Positions 8,723 to 18,308 are shown, counted from the first letter of the stretch. The stretch: 64,000 nt of DNA from CAVXHQ01 sp963761735 (GCA_963761735.1 CAVXHQ010000005.1:496001-560000), one strand, 5' to 3'. The notes: generated by a model from the letters alone, not told the origin. Numbers and translations are program-made.

Positions 8723-9391
8723 ATGTTTGATTTTTTCGGGCGGGGATGCACCAGGTTCGGTATTGCCATAGTTCTGGGTCTGTCTATCGCACTGCCGCCG
8801 CCTGCCATCGCGCTGGGCGATCTCGCCACGACGCTCGACGATCTTCTGACTGCCGAACGTGCCTCCCTTCAGGCCGTATCCGAACGTCGGCTGACGGCCC
8901 TTGCAGCGGCCCTCCCCCCCGAGCTGGCCAGTGCGCGCAGCCCGATTTCCGCCGTCGCCTACACGGATGCCTTTCTTGCGGGCCAGCCGCGCGCCAGCGG
9001 CAACGCCCAGTGGGAATGCCTGACGCAGGCCCTGTACCACGAAGCGCGTGGCGAGACGGCGCCCGGAGTTTTCGCCGTCGCCGAGGTGATCCTCAACCGT
9101 GTCGACAACCGTCAATACCCCGGATCGGTCTGCGGCGTGATCAATCAGGGCACCGGCGCGCGCTTTCAGTGCCAGTTCACCTATACCTGCGACGGCATCA
9201 CCGACCGCGTGCGCGACCCCGCCGCCTGGGCGCGCGTCGGGGTCGTGGCGCGCCTGATGCTGGATGGGGCGCCGCGACAGCTCACCCAAGGGGCGACGCA
9301 CTATCACACCCGCGCCGTCAGCCCCTCATGGTCGCGGCGTCTGCCGCAGACGGCGGCCATCGGTTCGCACCTGTTCTATCGGGCCGGCTGA
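8723..9391 (+). CDS. SleB-type cell wall hydrolase (Hydrolase_2)
   Basis: A 222-aa exported protein with an N-terminal hydrophobic signal (FGIAIVLGLSIALPPPAIA) and a C-terminal SleB/Hydrolase_2 domain from about residue 95. Recognisable are the ECLTQALYHEARGE motif with the likely catalytic Glu, AVAEVILNRVDNRQYP, CQFTYTCDG and ATHYHTRAVSPSW. The family cleaves peptidoglycan; in non-sporulating alphaproteobacteria it is thought to take part in wall remodelling. The ATG at 8723 is preceded at 7-nt spacing by GTGGAGGA, so it is preferred to the in-frame ATG at 8708. A half-site array lies immediately upstream. Confidence 0.88.
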   Translation: MFDFFGRGCTRFGIAIVLGLSIALPPPAIALGDLATTLDDLLTAERASLQAVSERRLTALAAALPPELASARSPISAVAYTDAFLAGQPRASGNAQWECLTQALYHEARGETAPGVFAVAEVILNRVDNRQYPGSVCGVINQGTGARFQCQFTYTCDGITDRVRDPAAWARVGVVARLMLDGAPRQLTQGATHYHTRAVSPSWSRRLPQTAAIGSHLFYRAG

Positions 9392-9484
9392 CGCCATCGG
9401 GGCGGCGGGACCTGACCGCCCGTCCCTTGCCCCGGCGCCGATGCGCGCGTACCCCGAACGCGCAACTCCGCAGGGACGGCACCG

Positions 9485-10387
9485 ATGAGCAACGATATCG
9501 ATCTGGCCTTTGAACATCCCGAAGCGCGGGCGCGCGAAACGGCGACAACGCCGCTGGACCGCATTTCTGTCCGCGATCATGTCATCACCGTCGAAATCGG
9601 TGCCTTTCAGGCCGAACGCGGCACGACCCAGCGGATCAGTTTCAATGTCGTGGTCGAGGTCGTGCCCCTGACCGGCCCTGCCTGCGACGACGTAGACCGC
9701 ATCCTGAGCTATGACCGCGTCACCGAGGCGATTGCCGCCGCCCTCGCCGTCGAGCGCCTCAACCTGCTGGAAACGCTGGCGGAACGTGTCGCAACGCTGA
9801 TCCTCGTCGCCCCTCAGGCCGCGCGGGTCTTTGTCCGCATCGAAAAACTGGACCGGGGGCCGGCGGCCCTTGGCGTCGAGATTGTGCGCAGCCGCACCGA
9901 CGCGCCTGCCGCCGCGATGCCCGGCGATACACCGCATCCGCGCGTCGTTTACGTTGCCAATGCGGCGATGGGGCGGGGCCTTGCCGCGCGGCTTGACGGA
10001 TGGGCGGCGGATGGCGCGCCGCTGATCCTGTGTGTCGGTCTGCCGGACGGTGGCGCACCGCAGGCCGCGGCGCGGCTGGTGCAGCGGCGGATCGACCTTT
10101 TGGCACAAGAGCAAAACGCGTGGATGCTCGCCGGACAGGATGCGCGCTGCATCGTGACGGCGACGCGTACGGAACTCGACTGGGCGATGCGCGCGGGCCA
10201 GATTTCGGTCTGGGCACCGTCGAAGATCATTCTGGACGCGCCGGGGGGGGCAGGTCCCGACACCGTCGACCCGCTGAGCCAGATCGTCTGGTTTGCCGGT
10301 CAGATGCAGGCCCGCGAGCTGGTCGTCGCGGGGGGCGTCGCCCCCGATGTCGCGGGGCTGTCGGTGCGGGCCGAGGGGCTGGAATGA
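9485..10387 (+). CDS. folB: Dihydroneopterin aldolase with long C-terminal extension
   Basis: FolB converts 7,8-dihydroneopterin to 6-hydroxymethyl-dihydropterin and glycolaldehyde in folate synthesis. The first 130 of 300 residues match the family: RISVRDHVITVEIGAFQAER, ILSYDRVTEAI, NLLETLAERVA and FVRIEKLDRGPAALGVEIVR. Typical FolB proteins end there (about 120 aa). Residues 135-300 form a separate alpha/beta region (RVVYVANAAMGRGLAARLDGW, IVTATRTELDWAMRAGQISVW) of unknown function. It overlaps folP by ATGA, so the two folate genes are coupled. The start is the ATG behind an AGGGACGG-like ribosome site. Confidence 0.9.
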   Translation: MSNDIDLAFEHPEARARETATTPLDRISVRDHVITVEIGAFQAERGTTQRISFNVVVEVVPLTGPACDDVDRILSYDRVTEAIAAALAVERLNLLETLAERVATLILVAPQAARVFVRIEKLDRGPAALGVEIVRSRTDAPAAAMPGDTPHPRVVYVANAAMGRGLAARLDGWAADGAPLILCVGLPDGGAPQAAARLVQRRIDLLAQEQNAWMLAGQDARCIVTATRTELDWAMRAGQISVWAPSKIILDAPGGAGPDTVDPLSQIVWFAGQMQARELVVAGGVAPDVAGLSVRAEGLE

Positions 10388-11398
10388 TCCGCGCAGACCT
10401 GTGGCGCCCTCTCGTCGGCCCGATCGGCGTGCCGCTCGCGGCGGGCTGGGCACGGGCGTCTGCGGCGCGACACATGGCGACGGGCGCGCAGACCGGCATG
10501 AACGAGGTGCCGTCCCCGGCCATTGAAGCGCTGACCTGCATCCGCCCACCCGTACTGGGCTTCGACTGGACCCGTCCGCTTCTCATGGCGATCCTCAATG
10601 TCACGCCTGACAGTTTTTCGGACGGCGGACAGCACGTTACCACCGACACGGCGGTGCGCCACGCGCGGCAGCTGCTGGCCGAGGGGGCCGACATCCTCGA
10701 TATCGGTGGAGAAAGTACCCGGCCCGGTGCCACGACGGTCCCCGACGACATCGAGATCGGGCGCGTCGTGCCGGTGATCGCCGCGCTGCGAGATGCAGGT
10801 ATCACGGCGCCGATCTCGATCGACACGCGAAAGGCGTCTGTCGCGGCAGCAGCGGTCGCGGCGGGGGCGAGCATGGTGAACGACGTCTCCGCGCTGACCC
10901 ATGATCCGGCGATGGCGGGCGTCGTCGCGCAGGCGGCTGTGCCGGTCTGTCTGATGCACGCGCAGGGCCCCCCCGAGACGATGCAAACCGACCCGCGTTA
11001 CAGCGATGTAACGTGCGACGTGATCACAGCGACTTGCCGCGCGCATCGCAACTGCCACGCAGGCGGGTATCCCACCTGTCAACATCATCGCCGATCCAGG
11101 CATTGGCTTTGGCAAGACCATCGCGCATAACCTGTTAATTTTGAATGAACTTGCCGCGTTCCACGCGCTCGGCGTACCGCTTTTGCTCGGCGCGTCGCGC
11201 AAACGGTTCATCGGGGCGCTGTCGGGCGTCGACGGTGCCGAGGTGCCCCCCGGCGAGAGGTTGCCGGGCAGTGTCGCCGTGGCCCTGCACGGCGCGGCGC
11301 AGGGTATGCAAATCCTGCGGGTGCATGATATTCTCGCGACCAGACAGGCGTTGAACCTGCAACAGGCGATCACGGGGGTGGACAGGCATGACAGGTAA
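10384..11398 (+). pseudogene. folP: Dihydropteroate synthase, frameshifted
   Basis: FolP condenses p-aminobenzoate with hydroxymethyl-dihydropterin pyrophosphate. The first frame has MAILNVTPDSFSDGG, DIGGESTRPGA, SIDTRKASVA and MVNDVSAL. After VCLMHAQGPPETMQTDPRYSDV it runs into nonsense at about 11032. The remainder, including IIADPGIGFGKTIAHNLLILN, LLLGASRKRFIG and GSVAVALHGAAQGMQILRVHD, continues in the next frame to a stop that overlaps the glmM start. Removing one base near 11032 gives a 337-aa protein. FolP is normally essential and all motifs are preserved, so a sequencing indel is much more likely than decay. Confidence 0.88.
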
Positions 11399-12731
11399 GT
11401 TGTTCGGGACAGACGGCGTGCGCGGGTGCGCCAACCAGTGGCCGATGACCGCCGATATGGCTCTGAGAATTGGCGCGGCGGCGGGTCGGTATTTTCGCAA
11501 CGACGGCAGCAACGGCCACCGTGTCGTCATCGGCAAGGACACCCGGCTGTCCGGCTACATGTTCGAAAGCGCGTTGACCGCGGGCCTGACATCCACCGGC
11601 ATGAACGTGTTGCTGCTTGGTCCGATCCCGACCCCGGCGGTCGGTCTGCTGACAACCTCGATGCGTGCCGATCTGGGCATCATGATTTCGGCAAGCCACA
11701 ATCCGCACCACGACAACGGTATCAAATTCTTCGGACCGGATGGCTTCAAACTGTCCGACGAGGCCGAGGCCGAGATCGAGGCGCTGGTCGCCGCGCCGAT
11801 CGACCCGGCGCAGGCGGTGAACATCGGGCGGGCCAAACGGATCGACGACGGGCGTTTCCGCTACGCAGAACGCCTCAAAGGCACGTTCCGTTCGGGGATG
11901 AGCCTCAACGGCCTGAAGGTTGTGATCGATTGTGCCAATGGTGCGGCCTACCGGGTTGCCCCCGAGGTCCTGTGGGAACTTGGCGCCGAGGTGATCCCGG
12001 TCGGCGCCACGCCCAACGGCTATAACATCAACGACGGCTGCGGATCGACTGCGCCGCGCACCGCCGCCGAAACCGTCGTCAGCCACGGCGCGGACATCGG
12101 GATTTGCCTCGATGGCGACGCGGACCGCGTGATGATCATTGACGAACATGGCCGGGTTGCCGACGGCGATCAGCTTATGGCACTGATGGCCGCGCGCTGG
12201 GCCGACGCCGACCTTTTGCGCGGCGGTACGCTGGTGGCGACGGTCATGTCGAACCTCGGTCTCGAAGGGTTCCTGACCGATCGCGGTTTGCGCCTCGAGC
12301 GGACGGCGGTGGGCGACAGATATGTCGTCGAGGCGATGCGGCGCGGGGGCTGGAACCTGGGTGGCGAGCAATCGGGCCACATCGTGATGACCGACTACGC
12401 CACCACCGGCGACGGCCTGCTGGCCGGGCTACAGGTTCTGGTGGCGATGATCGAGACGGGCCTGAAAGCCAGCGAGTTGACACAGCAATTCGAGACGGTG
12501 CCGCAAATCCTGAAGAATGTGCGGTATACGGCGGGAAATGCGCCCCTCGAGATTGCAAAAGTGCAGGATGCGATTGCCGCCGGTGAGGCGCGCCTTGCCG
12601 CCTCCGGTCGTCTGCTGATCCGTCGGTCGGGCACCGAACCGCTGATCCGGGTGATGGCCGAAAGCCGGGACCCCGACCTGATGCGCGTCGTCGTCGACGA
12701 TATCGTGGCGGCTGTCGAGGCGGCAGCCTAG
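11388..12731 (+). CDS. glmM: Phosphoglucosamine mutase
   Basis: GlmM isomerises glucosamine-6-phosphate to glucosamine-1-phosphate, feeding UDP-GlcNAc for peptidoglycan and lipopolysaccharide. At 447 aa it has normal length. Visible motifs are FGTDGVRG at the N-terminus, the active-site phosphoserine loop ISASHNPHHDNGIKFFGPDG near residue 102, the metal-binding DGDADR, GGEQSGHI, and the phosphate-binding RRSGTEPLIRVMAE near the C-terminus. It overlaps the end of folP by 11 bp, the folP-glmM order found in many bacteria. Confidence 0.96.
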   Translation: MTGKLFGTDGVRGCANQWPMTADMALRIGAAAGRYFRNDGSNGHRVVIGKDTRLSGYMFESALTAGLTSTGMNVLLLGPIPTPAVGLLTTSMRADLGIMISASHNPHHDNGIKFFGPDGFKLSDEAEAEIEALVAAPIDPAQAVNIGRAKRIDDGRFRYAERLKGTFRSGMSLNGLKVVIDCANGAAYRVAPEVLWELGAEVIPVGATPNGYNINDGCGSTAPRTAAETVVSHGADIGICLDGDADRVMIIDEHGRVADGDQLMALMAARWADADLLRGGTLVATVMSNLGLEGFLTDRGLRLERTAVGDRYVVEAMRRGGWNLGGEQSGHIVMTDYATTGDGLLAGLQVLVAMIETGLKASELTQQFETVPQILKNVRYTAGNAPLEIAKVQDAIAAGEARLAASGRLLIRRSGTEPLIRVMAESRDPDLMRVVVDDIVAAVEAAA

Positions 12732-12841
12732 CGCCCGAGAAACCTGACGTCCGAACGGCGGCACGTTCACATGCCCTACGCCTGAAAAGCATGACGTCCG
12801 AAAAGCCTGACGCCCGAAAAGCCTAACGACCGAAAAGACTG
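12732..12841. repeat. Degenerate 16-bp tandem repeat in the glmM / DMT gene junction
   Basis: The unit CGYCCGAAAAGCCTGA recurs back to back at 12779-12794, 12795-12810, 12811-12826 and 12827-12841, with one more degenerate copy (12732-12747) and a partial copy after it. The last copies contain the stop codon and the final SLFGR codons of the minus-strand transporter, so repeat number could change the end of that protein. The units do not form strong hairpins. Confidence 0.7.
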
Positions 12842-13743
12842 CGTGACTGGCTTATCAGGATACCGCCAAGGATCAGTCCGAGACCGGAATAGAGCGTCGG
12901 TGGCAGCATCTCGGCACCGAAAGCGATGCCGAAAAACACCGACCAGACCGGCACCATATAGCTGGTCAGAGACATGAACAGCGATCCCGCGGTGGTGATG
13001 ACACGTACCCGGATTACCGCCGCCAGCGCCGTGGGCAGCAAGGCCGCATAGATCAGCGCCCAGCCGGGACGGGCGGGCAGCGCGTCCGGCACGCCGTCGA
13101 CGATGAGGGCCGCAGGAACGAGGATCACCGCCGCCGTCAACAATGTCACTGAGGCGAAGGCCAGCGGTGGCATTGCCGGGGCCCGCCGGGTCGCCACCGA
13201 TCCCACCGCATAGCACAGTGCCGCGCCGATGCAGGCCAGCCGCCCGAACAGAACCGCGCTGCCGTCGCCGTCCGCCGCACCCGGGCCGGTCAGCACGACT
13301 AGGCCCACGAATCCCAAAACGATCCCGATCAGCCGCCGTGGTCCGATCCCCTCGTCAGGTGAAAATGCCCAGACAAGCGGCAGCACCAGCAACGGCACCG
13401 CCCCCATCGCCACGCCCGCAAAGGCCGACGGCACGAATTGCTGTCCGTACGCCAGCAGGGTGAACGGCAGTGCAACCGTTCCCGCCCCGATCGCCGCCGC
13501 GTATTTCCAGGCAAGCCCCGAGGGCAGCGTTGCCGGTCCCTGTCCCGCGATCCGGGCGATCGCCCACAAGGCAAGCGCCCCGATCAGCGTCCGTCCCGCC
13601 GCGACCTGCAACGGGGTGAACCCTTCGAGGGCGATACGGACCGACAGGAAGGCAGCCCCCCAGACCACGCCAAGGCCGATCACCAACGCCCAGTTCAGGC
13701 CGCCCGGACGCAGAGGTGAGACGGCTGTGGCGGACGGCGTCAT
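12823..13743 (-). CDS. DMT-superfamily (EamA) transporter
   Basis: A 306-aa inner-membrane protein with about ten hydrophobic segments arranged as two EamA repeats, for example WALVIGLGVVWGAAFLSVRI, LVLPLVWAFS and VWSVFFGIAFGAEMLPPTLY. The family exports amino acids, metabolites or drugs; the substrate cannot be inferred. The start is placed at the ATG of MTPSATAV rather than an upstream ATG that would overlap the divergent intergenic region. The C-terminus lies inside the 16-bp tandem repeats. It is convergent with glmM and divergent from the small membrane-protein gene at 13815. Confidence 0.85.
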   Translation of the reverse strand: MTPSATAVSPLRPGGLNWALVIGLGVVWGAAFLSVRIALEGFTPLQVAAGRTLIGALALWAIARIAGQGPATLPSGLAWKYAAAIGAGTVALPFTLLAYGQQFVPSAFAGVAMGAVPLLVLPLVWAFSPDEGIGPRRLIGIVLGFVGLVVLTGPGAADGDGSAVLFGRLACIGAALCYAVGSVATRRAPAMPPLAFASVTLLTAAVILVPAALIVDGVPDALPARPGWALIYAALLPTALAAVIRVRVITTAGSLFMSLTSYMVPVWSVFFGIAFGAEMLPPTLYSGLGLILGGILISQSRSLFGR

Positions 13744-13814
13744 GGCGGAACCTTTGCGTGTCTCGGGAGGTTCGTCTGGCGATATCACAAAACCCGGACC
13801 AAAGGAGACACCCC

Positions 13815-14015
13815 ATGCTTTCCGGATTTCTTCTGCCAGCCCTCACCTTTGTGACGATGGGCCTGGTGCTTTTCTTTGTGTTGTGGAGCAAATCGCGCAC
13901 CGAAGACGATCTGGACGACCCGTACACCCGCAAATCGGGTCTGGCGCGTGTCGAGGCCGATCCCCACTTCTTGCCGTCCCGCGAGATCACAGACCCGCAC
14001 CGCGTCGCAGGCTGA
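13815..14015 (+). CDS. Small single-span membrane protein (66 aa)
   Basis: MLSGFLLPALTFVTMGLVLF opens a 66-aa protein with one transmembrane helix (residues 4-24) and a charged cytoplasmic tail (SKSRTEDDLDDPYTRKSG). A good ribosome site (AAAGGAGA) lies 6 nt before the ATG. No known domain is recognised. It is followed by a hairpin terminator shared with the convergent ilvC gene. The clean ribosome site and the membrane topology support a real gene. Confidence 0.7.
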   Translation: MLSGFLLPALTFVTMGLVLFFVLWSKSRTEDDLDDPYTRKSGLARVEADPHFLPSREITDPHRVAG

Positions 14016-14022
14016 CGCGCGA

Positions 14023-14047
14023 AGGGCCGGAGCATTGCTTCGGCCCT
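14023..14047. terminator. Bidirectional hairpin terminator between the small gene and ilvC
   Basis: AGGGCCGGAGC (14023-14033), loop ATT, GCTTCGGCCCT (14037-14047): an 11-bp stem with one G-T wobble, placed between two convergent stops (14015 and 14083). No long T-run follows on either strand. Confidence 0.65.
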
Positions 14048-14082
14048 CCATGTCTGTCCTACGGGTCGGTCTCGCCCGGTAA

Positions 14083-15105
14083 TCAGTTCTTCGATTTGTC
14101 GACCATCTTGCCTTTGGAAATCCACGGCATCATGCCACGCAGAGTCTCGCCCACACGTTCGATCTGATGCTCGTCGTTCAGGCGCCGCGTCGCCTTGAAG
14201 CTGGGCTGACCGACCGCGTTTTCCTGCATGAAGTCGCGCACGAATTTGCCGGTCTGGATGTCGGTCAGAACCTCTTTCATCCGCGCTTTGGTTTCGGCGT
14301 AAGGCAGGATGCGCGGACCGCTGACGTACTCGCCGTATTCCGCGGTGTTCGAGATCGAATAGTTCATATTGGCGATGCCGCCTTCGTAGATCAGATCCAC
14401 GATCAGCTTCACTTCGTGCAGGCATTCGAAATAGGCCATTTCGGGCTCGTATCCCGCCTCGACCAGCGTCTCGAATCCCATGCGGATCAGCTCGACGAGG
14501 CCGCCGCAGAGCACGGCCTGCTCGCCGAACAGATCGGTTTCGCACTCTTCGCGGAAATCGGTCTCGATGATGCCGGACCGGCCGCCGCCGATGGCGGAGC
14601 AATAGGACAGACCGATCTCGAGGGCGCGACCGCTCGCGTCCTTGTCGACGGCAACAAGGCAGGGCACGCCGCCGCCCTTGACGTATTCGCCGCGCACGGT
14701 GTGACCGGGCCCCTTGGGCGCCATCATGATGACGTCGATGCCTTCTTTCGGCTCGATCAGGCCGAAATGCACGTTCAGACCGTGGGCAAAGGCAATGGCG
14801 GCACCCTCGCGGATGTTGTCGCGCACGTATTTTTTGTAGGTTTCGGCCTGCAATTCATCGGGCATAGTGAACATGATCAGGTCGGCCCAGGCGGCGGCCT
14901 CGGCGATCCCCATGGTCTTCAGGCCTTCGCCCTCCGCCTTGGCGATGGAGGGCGAGCCTTCGCGCAAGGCGACGACGACGTTCTTGGCACCTGAATCGCG
15001 CAGGTTGAGGGCATGGGCGTGGCCCTGGCTGCCATAGCCGAGGATGGCGACCTTCATGTCCTTGATCAGGTTAACGTCACAGTCACGATCGTAATAAACG
15101 CGCAT
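14083..15105 (-). CDS. ilvC: Ketol-acid reductoisomerase
   Basis: IlvC converts acetolactate or acetohydroxybutyrate to the dihydroxy acids of valine, isoleucine and leucine synthesis, using NADPH and Mg2+. The 340-aa size is that of the class I enzyme. Motifs are the Rossmann loop ILGYGSQGHAHALNLRDSG (residues 18-36), MAPKGPGHTVR, and the metal-binding DLFGEQAVLCGG and YEPEMAYFECLHEVKLI. The start is the ATG of MRVYYDRD behind AGGGAGAAAG; the frame is open further upstream, but without a ribosome site. Confidence 0.97.
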   Translation of the reverse strand: MRVYYDRDCDVNLIKDMKVAILGYGSQGHAHALNLRDSGAKNVVVALREGSPSIAKAEGEGLKTMGIAEAAAWADLIMFTMPDELQAETYKKYVRDNIREGAAIAFAHGLNVHFGLIEPKEGIDVIMMAPKGPGHTVRGEYVKGGGVPCLVAVDKDASGRALEIGLSYCSAIGGGRSGIIETDFREECETDLFGEQAVLCGGLVELIRMGFETLVEAGYEPEMAYFECLHEVKLIVDLIYEGGIANMNYSISNTAEYGEYVSGPRILPYAETKARMKEVLTDIQTGKFVRDFMQENAVGQPSFKATRRLNDEHQIERVGETLRGMMPWISKGKMVDKSKN

Positions 15106-15292
15106 CAGGCTTTCTCCCTCGGGGTGCAGATCCGTCGCCGCCCACACCTGTCGGGCGCGACATTTCCGGGCGTTTTAGCGGTTTTTACGTCAGGCGCAAT
15201 GCAAAGAGGCTCTGCGGGCGCCGCTAAGGTTGCGCTTTCATCGTGCGCGCGCTGCGGCTAGCCTGTCGAGGCACCCAAAGCCAGAGGATACG

Positions 15293-16426
15293 ATGCCTGA
15301 CACCGCCGCCACCCCGCCTGTCGATCCCGATGGTCTGATGGAGTTTTCCGTCGTGTTCACCGACCGTTCGCTGAACCACATGTCCGCTGCCTTTCAGGAG
15401 GTGATGCGCGACATATCGGGGATGCTCAAGGAGGTGTATTGCGCCGCCCACGTTGCCGTCGTCCCCGGCGGCGGCACCTTCGCGATGGAGGCCGTGGCCC
15501 GGCAGTTCGGGCAGGGCGCGCGCTGTCTCGTCGTTCGCAACGGCTGGTTTTCCTACCGGTGGAGCCAGATTTTCGAGGCGGGCGGTTTCGCGGACGAGAC
15601 GCAGGTGATCAAGGCCCGCCGTGCCGGCAATGCCGCCGATACGCCCTTCGCGCCGCCCCCCATCGACGAGGTTGTCACCGCGATCCGCGAGGGGCGCCCC
15701 GACATCGTCTTTGCCCCGCACGTCGAAACGAGCGCGGGGATCATCCTGCCCGACGATTATATTACCGCAATGGCGGAGGCGGCCCACGCGGTCGGCGCGC
15801 TGCTGGTTCTCGATTGTATCGCCAGCGGCTGCATCTGGGTCGACATGGCCGCGACAGGCGTCGACGTGGTAATTTCGGCGCCGCAAAAGGGCTGGTCCTC
15901 GACGCCCTGCGCGGGCCTTGTGATGCTGTCCGAGGCGGCGACGGCCCGGGTGTCAGAGACGAAGGCCGACAGTTTCGCCGTCGATCTTGGCAAATGGTTG
16001 TCGATCATGAAGGCCTATGAGGGTGGCGGACATGCCTATCACGCCACGATGCCGACCGATGGGTTGCGCGAATTTCGCGATGCGATGGTCGAAACGCGCG
16101 GTGCGGGTTTTGCGGCGTTGAAACAGGCGCAGACCGATCTTGGCGCGCAGGTGCGGGCCTTGCTCGTCGCCAAAGGCGCGCGGTCCGTGGCGGCGGCGGG
16201 GTTCGAGGCGCCGTCGGTCGTGGTCAGCTATACCGCCGATCCGGAGGTGCAGTCTGGCGCAAAGTTCAAGGCGCAGGGCATGCAGATCGCCTCGGGCGTG
16301 CCCCTTCAGGTCGACGAAGGCCCCGATTTCCGCACCTTTCGCGTCGGTCTGTTCGGTCTCGACAAGCTGGCCGATCCGGATGCCACGGCGGCCCGGTTTG
16401 GCGCGGTCCTCGAAAAAGTGCTTTAG
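15293..16426 (+). CDS. Class V aminotransferase (alanine-glyoxylate / serine aminotransferase-like)
   Basis: A 377-aa PLP enzyme of the class V family. The probable PLP lysine is in SAPQKGWSSTPCAG near residue 200, with LLVLDCIASGCIWVDMAATGVD upstream as the cofactor aspartate region and VVPGGGTFAMEAVARQF near the N-terminus as the phosphate-binding region. Members transfer amino groups among alanine, serine, glyoxylate and pyruvate; the exact substrate is not resolved. It is divergent from ilvC and convergent with the ubiH-like gene, whose stop is 6 bp away. Confidence 0.82.
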   Translation: MPDTAATPPVDPDGLMEFSVVFTDRSLNHMSAAFQEVMRDISGMLKEVYCAAHVAVVPGGGTFAMEAVARQFGQGARCLVVRNGWFSYRWSQIFEAGGFADETQVIKARRAGNAADTPFAPPPIDEVVTAIREGRPDIVFAPHVETSAGIILPDDYITAMAEAAHAVGALLVLDCIASGCIWVDMAATGVDVVISAPQKGWSSTPCAGLVMLSEAATARVSETKADSFAVDLGKWLSIMKAYEGGGHAYHATMPTDGLREFRDAMVETRGAGFAALKQAQTDLGAQVRALLVAKGARSVAAAGFEAPSVVVSYTADPEVQSGAKFKAQGMQIASGVPLQVDEGPDFRTFRVGLFGLDKLADPDATAARFGAVLEKVL

Positions 16427-16432
16427 GCGCGG

Positions 16433-17639
16433 CTATTGCGGCGACCCGCCCGTGTCGCCGCGCCCGCCGACGCCAAGCCGCATGAGCCCGCGCCGCAACG
16501 GGGCCACATCGTGCATCGCCCGAAGCCCCAGCGCGCGCAGCGCCTGCAACGGTGCCGCACCAGCCTGACTGGCGCGGTTGAGCGCGTCGATGCCGGCCAG
16601 CCGCACCGCAAGTTCGGGCGCCCGTTTACGCCGGTAGGCGTCGAGCATGCGTGGCCCGCCCAGTCCGGCAGGGTCCGCGCGCGCCAGTGACGCGAGCGTC
16701 GCGATATCGGCGAGCGACATGTTGAGGCCCTGCGCCCCGATCGGCGGCACCGCATGGGCGGCCTCGGCGATCAGGGCGACGCGCTCTGCCGTGAGGGCCG
16801 TCGCCCGTTGCATGGTGATCGGCCAGACCTGACGCGGTGTGACGCAGGCCAGATCGCCCAGAACGCCGCCCGACCGCGCCGTCGCCTCGGCATCGAAAGC
16901 TGTGGTGTCAAGACCGGCCAGCCGCGTCACCTCGGCGCCGTCCGCCATCCAGACGACGGCGGAACAGGGCCGCCCGTCGCGGTCCGGCAACGGCACGAGG
17001 GTGAAGGGGCCGCCCTCGCGATGCACCTCGGTCGAGATATTGTCGTGCGGTGCGGCATGACATACCGAGAAACTGAGCGCCTTTTGCCCATAGCGCCGCA
17101 CCGACACACCGATGCCCGCCGCCTCGCGGACCGGGCTGTTGCGTCCATCCGCGCCGATCAGCAGGCGCGCCGACACCTTGTCGCCATTCGCCGAGCGTCA
17201 CCCGGATCTCGCCGCTGCGCGACAGATGGCGCAGATGGCCGGTTCCCATCCGCAGGGTCACGCCGGGCGCCGCCGCAAGCCGTGCCATCAGGACGCGGCG
17301 CAGGGCCCAGTTGCGAACGTTATACCCGAATGCCTCGGCACCGATGTCGGCGGCGATGAAATCGCGGGTCACATCGGCGGTGCTGTCGACGATGCGCATC
17401 ACCCGCAGCGCTGTCGCCTCATCGGTCAGATCGTCCCACAGACCCAGATCCCTCAGCATTGCCTGCGCGGGCGCGAGGAATGCCGTCGTGCGCATATCGG
17501 CACCGGCGGCTTCGCCATCGGTCACGGGCGCCGTCGGATCGACGCACAGAACCGAAAACCCGGCCCGGTCGAACGCTGCGGCGGCGATCAGCCCTGCGAG
17601 CCCCGCGCCGGAAATGATGATGTCGACGTCATGTTTCAT
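16433..17639 (-). pseudogene. UbiH/UbiF-family FAD-dependent hydroxylase, frameshifted
   Basis: Two frames together encode about 401 aa. The first has the FAD-binding GAGLAGLIAAAAFDRAG and an MRTTA motif in place of the usual ERS-A. The second begins SARLLIGADGRNSPVREAAG and contains LIAEAAHAVPPIGAQGLNMSL, the second FAD motif with Glu replacing the usual first Asp. The join is at about 17189-17194, where removing one G restores VTLANGDKVSARLLIGADG. Family members hydroxylate the aromatic ring during ubiquinone synthesis. Both halves are well conserved, so a sequencing indel is likely. Confidence 0.82.
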
Positions 17640-17669
17640 AGCCCAGACCTATGCCGCGCCAGCCATAAG

Positions 17670-18308
17670 TCAGCCCAGTGCGACAAGAAAACCCGACAGG
17701 TCGTCGGTATGAAATTCGATGTGCGGCGCGGGCGCTGCGATCGGCGCGATGTGGACCGTCCGGACACCTCGGGCGTGGGGCACGGCCAAATTACGCGCCT
17801 CGTCCTCGAACATCGCGGCGCGTGCCGGGTCCAGTCCGTCGAGGGCAAAGACGGCGTCGAATGCCTCTGCGTTCGGTTTGGCGTGAAACCCCGCCTGTTC
17901 CACGCCGTAGACCGCATCGAAGACCCCGCCAAGACCGCGCGCGGCAAGGACCTTTTCGGCATAGGGCTTGCTGCCGTTGGTGAATACGATCCGCCGACCG
18001 GGCAGGGCGGCGATGCGTTGCGCCAGAACCGGGTCGGGCTGCATATGGGTCAGGTCGATGTCGTGTACCTCGGTGAGATAATCGTCGGGGCGGATTCCAT
18101 GCCGCGCCATCAGTCCGGCAAGCGTCGTGCCATAGTCGCGCCAGTATTCGGCACGCAGATTGTTCGCGCGGTTTTCATCCACGCCCAGCGTGCGGACGAT
18201 GAAATCCCGCATCTTGACGTCGATCTGCGCGAACAACCTGTCCGTCGGCGGATACAGCGTATGGTCGAGATCGAAGATCCAGGTGCGGACGGGTGCAAAA
18301 CGTTTCAT
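17670..18308 (-). CDS. HAD-family pyrimidine 5'-nucleotidase-like hydrolase
   Basis: A 212-aa soluble HAD phosphatase. Motif I is WIFDLDHTLYPP (nucleophile Asp), motif II is RRIVFTNGSK, and motif III/IV is HAKPNAEAFD and MFEDEARNLAVPHARG. The sequence resembles the SDT1/pyrimidine nucleotidase group, which dephosphorylates UMP and CMP; this is assigned by family resemblance only. It lies between the ubiH-like gene and the glycosyltransferase on the same strand, close enough for an operon. Confidence 0.85.
   Translation of the reverse strand: MKRFAPVRTWIFDLDHTLYPPTDRLFAQIDVKMRDFIVRTLGVDENRANNLRAEYWRDYGTTLAGLMARHGIRPDDYLTEVHDIDLTHMQPDPVLAQRIAALPGRRIVFTNGSKPYAEKVLAARGLGGVFDAVYGVEQAGFHAKPNAEAFDAVFALDGLDPARAAMFEDEARNLAVPHARGVRTVHIAPIAAPAPHIEFHTDDLSGFLVALG

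Noticed and set aside
10384..11398. folP as a true pseudogene or programmed frameshift
   Set aside because: Essential function, full motif conservation on both sides, no slippery sequence, and the same kind of indel in many unrelated genes.
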